A stretch of DNA of 64,000 nt from Comamonadaceae bacterium (GTDB lineage Bacteria > Pseudomonadota > Gammaproteobacteria > Burkholderiales > Burkholderiaceae_C): NCBI GenBank assembly GCA_009996515.1, contig JAACZV010000014.1, forward strand, positions 67,529 through 131,528, written 5' to 3'. Every line of letters starts with the position of its first letter. The first letter of the stretch is position 1. Shown one piece after another: positions 53,112 to 61,365 of this stretch. Both the position numbers and the translations under genes were made by a program. The notes beneath the pieces are model-generated. The model was not told the origin of the DNA, searched no databases, and worked only from the letters and a program-made list of their open reading frames with translations.

Positions 53112-55163
53112 ATGTCTCCTGCCCAGTTCCTGCTCCCGTTGACCCTGGCGCTCGCCGCCGCGCTGCCGATGAACTCGCTGGCCGCCGACGCGCGCCAGGC
53201 CGCCATCACCGTGGGCGACACGCCGCTGATCCCGCGCGCCGCGCTGTTCGGCAACCCGGTCAAGGCCGGCGCCCAGCTCAGCCCCGACGGCCAGTGGCTG
53301 TCGTGGATGGCGCCGGTGAACGGCGTGATGAACGTCTGGGTCGCGCCGGCGGCCAAGCCCGAGGCCGCCAAGGCGGTGACCGACTCCAAGGACCGCCCCA
53401 TCCCCGGCCACTTCTGGTCGGGCAACAGCGAGCAGCTGCTGTTCGTCAAGGACAACGCCGGCGACGAGAACTTCCGCCTCTACGGCGTCGACGTGAAGAG
53501 CGGCGTGCAGCGCGACTACACGCCCTTCGACAAGGTGCGCGTGCGCATGATGGGCGGCTCGCGCAAGCGCCTGGACGAGGTGCTGGTGGGCATCAACAAC
53601 CGTGACCCGCGCTGGCACGACGTGCACCTGCTGAACCTGAAGACCGGCGAGCTGAAGCTGGTCATGAAGGGCGACGGCTTCGCCGGCTTCGTGGTCGACG
53701 ACGACCTGCAGGTGCGCCTGGGTGCGCGCCCCAACGCCGCCGGCGGCGTGGACTACTACCAGGTCAAGGACGGCGCGGTCGCCGACAAGGCCTTCCTCAG
53801 CACCAGCCTGGAGGACAACGCGACCGCCCCGCTGGGCTACACCGCCGACGGCAAGACGCTGTACTGGATGGACTCGCGCGACCGCGACACCACGGCCGTG
53901 TTCGCCGAGGACACCGCCACCGGCCAGCGCAAGCTCATCGCCCAGGACGCCCGTGCCGACCTCGGCGCGACGCTGCGCAACACCGTCACCGGCGAGGTGC
54001 AGGCCTATGCGGTGGACTACCTGACCACCGAGTGGCATTTCGTCGACGCTAGCCTGAAGGCCGATTTTGACTGGCTGCAGCAGCAGCTGGGTCAGGGGGA
54101 GGTCTTCATCTCCAGCCGCACCCGCGCCGACGACAAGTGGATCGTCGGCATCGACCCGGTCTCCAAGGTCTCGGCCACCTATCTGTACGACCGCAAGGCA
54201 CGCAAGCTGGCGCCGCTGTACGTGGCCCGCCCGGAGCTGCAGGGCGCGCCGCTGGTGCCCATGCACCCGGTGGAGATCAAGGCCCGCGACGGCCTGACGC
54301 TGCCCAGCTATCTGACGCTGCCCAAGGGCGCCGACAAGAACGGCGACGGCAAGCCCGAACAGGCCGTGCCGCTGGTGCTGCTGGTGCACGGCGGCCCCTG
54401 GGCGCGCGACGGCTACGGCTACAACGGCACCCACCAATGGCTGGCCAACCGCGGCTATGCGGTGCTGTCGGTGAACTTCCGCGCCTCCACCGGCTTCGGC
54501 AAGAAGTTCCTGAACGCCGGCAACAAGCAATGGGGCCTGGCCATGCACGACGACCTGATCGACGCCGTGAACTGGGCCGTCAAGCAGGGCGTCACCAGCG
54601 CCGACAAGGTCGCCATCATGGGCGGCAGCTACGGCGGCTACGCGGCGCTGGCCGGCCTGGCCTTCACGCCCACCACCTTCGCCTGCGCGGTGGACATCGT
54701 CGGCCCGTCCAATCTGGAGACGCTGCTGGGCACCATCCCGCCCTATTGGGAGGCCGGCAAGAAGCAGATGTACAGCCGCATGGGCGACCCGACCACCGAC
54801 GAGGGCAAGGCCGTGCTGCGCGCCGCCTCGCCGCTGTACAAGGCCGACCGGATCGTGCGCCCGCTGCTGATCGGCCAGGGCGCCAACGACCCGCGCGTGA
54901 AGCAGGCGGAGAGCGACCAGATCGTGCAGGCCATGCAGGCCAAGAACATCCCGGTCACCTATGTGCTCTACCCGGACGAGGGCCATGGCTTCGCAAAGCC
55001 CAACAACCGCATCGGCTTCAACGCCATCACGGAGAGCTTCCTGGGCCGCTGCCTGGGCGGCCGCGTCGAGCCGCTGGGCGAGACGGTGCGGCAGTCCACC
55101 GCGCAGATCGCCCATGGCGCGGACTTCCTGCCCGGCCTGAAGGCGGCCGCCGAGAAGAAGTAA
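53112..55163 (+). CDS. S9-family prolyl oligopeptidase-like peptidase, exported
   Basis: A 683-residue protein with a signal peptide (LPMNSLA-A, about residue 25). A beta-propeller (about 40-390; SPDGQWLSWMAP, YTADGKTLYWMDSRDRD) is followed by an alpha/beta-hydrolase domain with VHGGPWARDGYG, nucleophile Ser506 in GGSYGGY, GANDPRV (Asp) and DEGHGF (His). The family cleaves short peptides, often after Pro, Ala or acidic residues; specificity is not readable here. GAGG lies before the ATG. It sits between ftsY and a bidirectional terminator. Confidence 0.92.
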   Translation: MSPAQFLLPLTLALAAALPMNSLAADARQAAITVGDTPLIPRAALFGNPVKAGAQLSPDGQWLSWMAPVNGVMNVWVAPAAKPEAAKAVTDSKDRPIPGHFWSGNSEQLLFVKDNAGDENFRLYGVDVKSGVQRDYTPFDKVRVRMMGGSRKRLDEVLVGINNRDPRWHDVHLLNLKTGELKLVMKGDGFAGFVVDDDLQVRLGARPNAAGGVDYYQVKDGAVADKAFLSTSLEDNATAPLGYTADGKTLYWMDSRDRDTTAVFAEDTATGQRKLIAQDARADLGATLRNTVTGEVQAYAVDYLTTEWHFVDASLKADFDWLQQQLGQGEVFISSRTRADDKWIVGIDPVSKVSATYLYDRKARKLAPLYVARPELQGAPLVPMHPVEIKARDGLTLPSYLTLPKGADKNGDGKPEQAVPLVLLVHGGPWARDGYGYNGTHQWLANRGYAVLSVNFRASTGFGKKFLNAGNKQWGLAMHDDLIDAVNWAVKQGVTSADKVAIMGGSYGGYAALAGLAFTPTTFACAVDIVGPSNLETLLGTIPPYWEAGKKQMYSRMGDPTTDEGKAVLRAASPLYKADRIVRPLLIGQGANDPRVKQAESDQIVQAMQAKNIPVTYVLYPDEGHGFAKPNNRIGFNAITESFLGRCLGGRVEPLGETVRQSTAQIAHGADFLPGLKAAAEKK

Positions 55164-55182
55164 GCCGACAGCACCCGAAGAA

Positions 55183-55202
55183 AAAGGCCCCGCGGGGCCT
55201 TT
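55183..55202. terminator. Bidirectional terminator between the S9 peptidase gene and ffh
   Basis: Stem AAAGGCCCC / GGGGCCTTT with a 2-base GC centre. T-rich tails occur on both strands (TTTTCTC on plus, TTTTTCTTC on minus). Confidence 0.88.
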
Positions 55203-55223
55203 TCTCGTTGGGGGGGCGGCGGG

Positions 55224-56612
55224 TCAGCCGCCCATCCCGGGCAGGCCGCCCTTCATGCCGCCCAGCTTCTTCATCATCTTGAACAGGCCGCCGCCCTTCA
55301 TCTTCTTCATCATCCCCTGCATCTGGTCGAACTGGTTCAGCAGGCGGTTGACGTCCTGGATCTGCACGCCGGCACCGGCGGCGATGCGGCGCTTGCGGCT
55401 GGCCTTGCTCTTGCCGTCCATCAGCAGCGCCGGCTGGGCGCGCTCCTTGGCCGTCATCGCGCGCAGGATGCCCTCCATGCGCTTCATGTCGCGCTCGGCG
55501 CGGTCCATGTCGGCCTGACCGGGCTGCTTGTTGCCCATCATGTTCTGCGGCAGCTTGTCCATCAGGCCGCCCAGGCCGCCCATCTTCTTCATCTGCGCGA
55601 TCTGCTGCAGGAAGTCGTTCAGGTCGAAGCCGCTGCCGCTCTTGAGCTTCTCGGCCATGGCCTGGGCCGAGGCCATGTCCACGTTGGCCGTGACCTGCTC
55701 CACCAGGGCCACGATGTCGCCCATGCCCAGCACGCGGCCGGCATGGCGCTCGGCGTCGAACACCTCCAGGCCGTCGATCTTCTCGGACACGCCGGCGAAC
55801 TTGATGGGCGCGCCGGTGATCTGGCGCACCGACAGCGCCGCGCCGCCGCGCGAATCGCCGTCCAGCTTGGTCAGGATGACGCCGGTCAGCGGCAGGGCCT
55901 CCTTGAAGGCCTTGGCCGTGTTGACCGCGTCCTGGCCCTGCATCGCGTCGACGACGAACAGCGTCTCCACCGGGTTCAGGACGCCGTGCAGCTCCTTGAT
56001 CTCGGCCATCAGCGCTTCGTCGATGGCCAGGCGGCCGGCCGTGTCGACCAGCAGCACGTCGATGTAGTGGCGGCGGGCATAGTCCAGCGCGGCCAGCGCG
56101 ATGTCGCGCGGCTTCTGCTCGGGCGTGGACTCGAACCACTCGGCGCCGGCCTGGCGCGTGACCGTCTTCAGCTGCTCGATGGCGGCCGGGCGGTAGACGT
56201 CGGCGGAGACCGTCAGCACCTTCTTCTTGCGCTTCTCGATCAGGTGCTTGGCCAGCTTGGCCGTGGTCGTCGTCTTGCCGGCGCCCTGCAGGCCGGCCAT
56301 CAGGATGACGGCGGGCGGCTGGGCGGCCAGGTTGATGTCGGCCACGCCCTCGCCCATGGTGGCGGCGAGCTCCTTGTGCACCACCGAGACCAGCACCTGG
56401 CCGGGGTTCAGCGAGCCGACCACCTCCTGGCCCAGCGCCTTGTCCTTGACGCGGGCGATGAAGTCGCGCACCACGGGCAGGGCCACGTCGGCCTCCAGCA
56501 GGGCCATGCGCACCTCGCGCAACATGTCCTGCACATTGCTCTCGGTGATGCGGGCCTGGCCGCGCATCGTCTTGACGAGGCGACTCAGGCGGTCGGTGAG
56601 GTTGGATGCCAT
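55224..56612 (-). CDS. ffh: Signal recognition particle protein Ffh
   Basis: Binds signal sequences and 4.5S RNA and delivers ribosomes to FtsY. The 462-residue protein has an N domain, a G domain with GLQGAGKTT (107-115), DTAGRLAIDE and TKLDGDSRGG, and a methionine-rich M domain (about 325-462) with the basic SKASRKRR RNA-binding helix and a tail of MMKKMKGGG repeats. Length and order are standard. It is divergent from the ypjD-type gene. Confidence 0.97.
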   Translation of the reverse strand: MASNLTDRLSRLVKTMRGQARITESNVQDMLREVRMALLEADVALPVVRDFIARVKDKALGQEVVGSLNPGQVLVSVVHKELAATMGEGVADINLAAQPPAVILMAGLQGAGKTTTTAKLAKHLIEKRKKKVLTVSADVYRPAAIEQLKTVTRQAGAEWFESTPEQKPRDIALAALDYARRHYIDVLLVDTAGRLAIDEALMAEIKELHGVLNPVETLFVVDAMQGQDAVNTAKAFKEALPLTGVILTKLDGDSRGGAALSVRQITGAPIKFAGVSEKIDGLEVFDAERHAGRVLGMGDIVALVEQVTANVDMASAQAMAEKLKSGSGFDLNDFLQQIAQMKKMGGLGGLMDKLPQNMMGNKQPGQADMDRAERDMKRMEGILRAMTAKERAQPALLMDGKSKASRKRRIAAGAGVQIQDVNRLLNQFDQMQGMMKKMKGGGLFKMMKKLGGMKGGLPGMGG

Positions 56613-56668
56613 GGGATGGGGAGGGGCCGGTCCCGCAGAACGGCGGGGGCCAAAAGTACACTGCAGCC

Positions 56669-57544
56669 ATGAGTTTATCGCCCGCCCTTCTCGCCGATGC
56701 CGCAGGCGCCCATGCCGCCGGGCCGGGCCCGGCGCTGGCGGTGGCCAGCGCGCTGGCGCTGCTGGGCTATGTCTGGGTGGGGCTGCTGCGCGCCAGCGCC
56801 GCGCCGGGCGACGCGGTCGTGCGGCGCCCGCTGCGCTCGGTGCCGCCCATGGCCCTGGCCTGGACCGCGCAGTTCGCCGCGCTGTTCATCGACATCAGCG
56901 GCTATGGCCTGGCGGTGCCGGGCGCGCGTTTCGGCTTCGCGCCGGCGCTGTCCATGACGATCTGGCTGGTGCTGACGGTCTATCTGATCGAGAGCCGCTT
57001 CCTGCCGCTGCACAGCGTGCGTCGCGTGCTGGCCTGGCTGGCCGCGGCCGCGGTGCTGCTGGCCTGGACGTTTCCCGGCGAGAGCCGGCCGCTGGCCGCC
57101 TCGCCCTGGGCGCCGCTGCACTGGGTGCTGGGCCTGGCGTCCTACGGGCTGTTCGGCGTGGCCGTGCTGCACGCGGCGCTGATGAACCGCGCCGAGGCGC
57201 GGCTGCGCCACAAGCAGGCCACGCCCGGCGGGCTGCCGCTGCTGCAGCTGGAGCGGCTCACCTTCCAGTTCGTGGCGGCCGGCGTGGGCATGTTGTCGCT
57301 GGCCATCCTGCTGGGCTGGTGGTTCACGCCCGCCTGGCACTGGGACCACAAGAACCTGCTGGCCGTGCTGGGCTGGCTGGTGCTGACCGGCCTGCTGGTC
57401 GGCCGCCGCGTCTACGGCTGGCGCGGCCGGCGCGCCACGCGCTGGCTCTACGCTGGCGCAGCGCTGCTGCTGCTGTCCTATGCGGGTTCGCGCTTCGTGC
57501 TGGAGGTCATCCTGCAGCGCGGCGTCAACGGGGGCGGGGCATGA
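56669..57544 (+). CDS. ypjD: YpjD-type inner-membrane protein, cytochrome c assembly (CcsA-like) domain
   Basis: A 291-residue protein with about eight membrane segments and the WAPLHWVLGLASYGLFGVAVLHA and WWFTPAWHWDHKNLLAVLGWLVL regions of the CcsA/CcmC-like superfamily, with conserved Trp and His residues that bind haem in true assembly proteins. Its own role is not settled. It is divergent from ffh, and its stop overlaps the next start by ATGA. Confidence 0.85.
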   Translation: MSLSPALLADAAGAHAAGPGPALAVASALALLGYVWVGLLRASAAPGDAVVRRPLRSVPPMALAWTAQFAALFIDISGYGLAVPGARFGFAPALSMTIWLVLTVYLIESRFLPLHSVRRVLAWLAAAAVLLAWTFPGESRPLAASPWAPLHWVLGLASYGLFGVAVLHAALMNRAEARLRHKQATPGGLPLLQLERLTFQFVAAGVGMLSLAILLGWWFTPAWHWDHKNLLAVLGWLVLTGLLVGRRVYGWRGRRATRWLYAGAALLLLSYAGSRFVLEVILQRGVNGGGA

Positions 57545-57783
57545 AGTACCTGCTGCTGCTCCTGCTGCTGGGCGGGCTGGTCTTCGTGCTGGGCGCCCGC
57601 CGCGGCCGGCCGCGCGAGCCCGAATCGCGCACGCCGCCGCCGCCACCCGCCGCGCCCCAGGCCATGCTGCGCTGCGCCGAATGCGGCATCCACCTGCCCG
57701 CTGACGAAGCGCTGCCGGGCAAGGGCGGCGTGTTCTGCAGCGCTGCGCACCGGGCCAGTTTCGAAGCCCGGGACCCGGCTTGA
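57541..57783 (+). CDS. PP0621-family small membrane-anchored zinc-finger-like protein
   Basis: An 80-residue protein: an N-terminal membrane segment (MKYLLLLLLLGGLVFVLG), a Pro-rich linker, then a CAEC...C cysteine group (LRCAECGIHLPADEALPGKGGVFCSAAH) that could hold a metal. It is the standard neighbour between ypjD and pilS in Burkholderiales. Function unknown. Overlaps both neighbours by four bases. Confidence 0.8.
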   Translation: MKYLLLLLLLGGLVFVLGARRGRPREPESRTPPPPPAAPQAMLRCAECGIHLPADEALPGKGGVFCSAAHRASFEARDPA

Positions 57784-59425
57784 GCCAGGGCGGCTGGTTC
57801 GTCGAGGCCGCGCCGGCCGAGCCGGCCGAGAGCAGCGCCAGCTTCGAGCGCCTGCATCGCGCCTTCGTCGCCGCGCGTGCGGCGCTGGGCCTGGCCTTGA
57901 TCGCGGCCCAGCTGGTCGCCGCGGCGCTGGGCTCGTCGCCGGCCGCGACGACGCTGGGCTTGAGCGCCTCCTATGCCGCCGCGGCGGTGGCGCTGTGGCT
58001 GCTGCCGCAGCTGCGCCGTGGCGCGTCGGCGCGCAGCCTGGCCCGCATCAGCAGCCCGCACTGGTGGAGCGCCATCGGTGTGGACCTGCTGCTGTTCGGT
58101 GCGCTGCATGCACTGGATTCCAGCGGCGTGAACTACGGCGTGCTGTTCGTGATGCCGGTGCTGATGGCCGCCGTGCTGTGCCCGCGCCGGCTGGCGCTGG
58201 CGACGGCCGCGATGGCGACGCTGGGCCTGCTGGGCGCGGCCGCCTGGTCGGTGCTGTCGGGCGCCGACGTGGGCCTGAAGACCACGCAGGCCGGGCTGGT
58301 GGGCAGCGGGCTGTTCGCCGTCAGCCTGCTGGCCGGCGAGCTCAGCGCCAGGCTGGCCCGCGAGGAGAAGGCGGCGCGCGGCAGCCTGGCGCTGGCGCGC
58401 CAGCAGGAGCTGCTGAACCGCCTGGTCATCGACGAGATGCACGAGGGGGTGCTGGTCGTTGACCGGCGCGGCCGCGTGCGGGCCATGAACCCGGCGTCGC
58501 GCGCGCTGCTGGGCGCGGCCAGCGGCGAGCTGAGCTGGCAGTTGCGCGGCCGCGCCGACTGGCAGCCGCTGGTGCAGGCGCTGGAGCAGGCCTATGCCGG
58601 CGGCGCGGGCGGGGCCGAGCTGGACGTGGCCTTGCTGCTGGACGGCGGCGCCAGCCGCAGCCTGCGCCTGCGGCTGCGCTTCACGCGCCAGCGCGAGGGC
58701 AGCGAGGAGCTGTGCGTGCTGTTCGTGGAAGACAACCGCGAGCTGCTGGCGCGCACCCGCCAGGAGAAGCTGGCCGCGATGGGCCGGGTGTCGGCCGGCA
58801 TCGCGCACGAGATCCGCAATCCGCTGGCCGCCATCGCGCAGGCCAATGCGCTGCTGGCCGAGGACGCCAGCGGCGCGCGCGCCGAGCAGCTGACGCGCAT
58901 GGTGGCGTCCAACGTGCAGCGGCTCAAGCGCCTGGTCGACGACGTCGGCGAGCTGGCGCCCAGCGTGCAGCCCGCCACGCTGAGCCTGGACGTCAGCGCG
59001 CTGCTGCAGGAGACCTGCGCGGACTGGGCCCAGGTCAACGGCGTGACGACCGGCGCGCAGGGGCGCTTTCAGCTGCGCATCGAGGCGCCGGGCCTGAAGG
59101 GCTTGTTCGATGCCGAACACCTGCGCCGCGTGCTCGTCAACCTGCTGGACAACGCGCACCGCCATGCCGACCCGGTGCCGGGCGCGATCCGCGTTGGGCT
59201 GCAGCGCTGCGGCGACGGGCTGGAGCTGGCCGTGGCCAGCGCGGGTGCGCCGGTGCCGCCGGAGATCGAGCGCCATCTCTTCGAGCCCTTCTTCTCGACG
59301 CGCAGCCGCGGCTCGGGCCTGGGCCTCTATATTTGCCGCGAGCTGTGCGAGCGCCATGGCGCCCGCATCGAGTACCGCCGCGCTCCCGAAGCGGCCGCCA
59401 ACGAGTTCTGCGTCCGATTGCGCAC

Positions 59426-59429
<4 letters not shown>
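57780..59429 (+). CDS. pilS: Sensor histidine kinase PilS
   Basis: Membrane sensor that controls PilR and type IV pilin expression. The 549-residue protein has about six N-terminal membrane segments (35-200), a PAS-like domain (DEMHEGVLVVDRRGRVRAMNPASR), a HisKA domain with phospho-acceptor His343 in GIAHEIRNPLAA, and an ATPase domain with NLLDNAHRHA and GSGLGLYI. The start is a TTG that overlaps the preceding stop as TTGA; no in-frame ATG fits. It overlaps pilR by ATGA. Confidence 0.9.
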
Positions 59430-60874
<1,445 letters not shown>

Positions 60875-61087
60875 AAAAAACTTCTCGGGATTTGCCCTGC
60901 TTGAATCCCGCGCGGCAGGCCTCGCCGCCGCCCCGGCAATGCCGCAGGCCCAGTATTGGCGCGGCCTCGCGCGCCGCTTTGGGCCGCCAGCCCAGTGCTG
61001 ATGCGGGTTGCCGGCATTCGGTCCCGATTTGATCGGTGCAAAGCTGTCGAAACCGCTCCTTTCGAGCGTGGTCCCATGCCCGGGTTG
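60875..61087. other. Intergenic region between pilR and the nrdA promoter
   Basis: No supported gene. The pilR stop is followed by a run of A residues and then low-complexity GC-rich sequence. TTGACA occurs at 61085-61090, adjoining the first NrdR box, and may be a -35 element. Confidence 0.4.
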
Positions 61088-61135
61088 ACACTAGGGGTGT
61101 GGGCAACCCAGGGCGTCAAGCACTAGATATAGTGT
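61088..61135 (+). promoter_or_regulatory. Tandem NrdR boxes of the ribonucleotide reductase gene
   Basis: Box 2, GCACTAGATATAGTGT (61120-61135), fits the NrdR consensus ACAC-AT-rich-GTGT well. Box 1, ACACTAGGGGTGTGGG (61088-61103), is degenerate but starts exactly 32 bp earlier, the three-turn spacing normal for paired NrdR sites. NrdR represses nrd genes when dATP is high. Confidence 0.75.
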
Positions 61136-61365
61136 CCTCTCGTGATATCCTGCTGACCCAGTCGATCCCATGACCATCCCCTCGGATTCGCTGTTTGCCG
61201 TGACCTGGCCACGGCGGCATTGCACCCGAGGTTCAGGCCGGAATGCCGGCCTGGCAACGGAGCGGCAGGGACGCAACACCCCCACAGAAACAACGCACGA
61301 TGCGTCGGCCCACGCCCGGGCCGTCGCCGCGCTTTTGTCCGTCAAATTTCGATAAAGGATCCCCC
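61136..61365 (+). other. Long 5' leader of nrdA
   Basis: About 230 bp between the NrdR boxes and nrdA. It contains a perfect hairpin CAGGCCGG-AATG-CCGGCCTG (about 61235-61254), a second CGGCCC / GGGCCG hairpin nearer the gene, and a 61-codon open frame at 61170-61355 with no recognisable product. AAAGGA (61354-61359) is the nrdA ribosome-binding site. Confidence 0.45.

Noticed and set aside
61136-61365. Cobalamin or other known riboswitch in the nrdA leader
   Set aside because: No B12-box or other riboswitch core could be recognised; only simple hairpins are visible.
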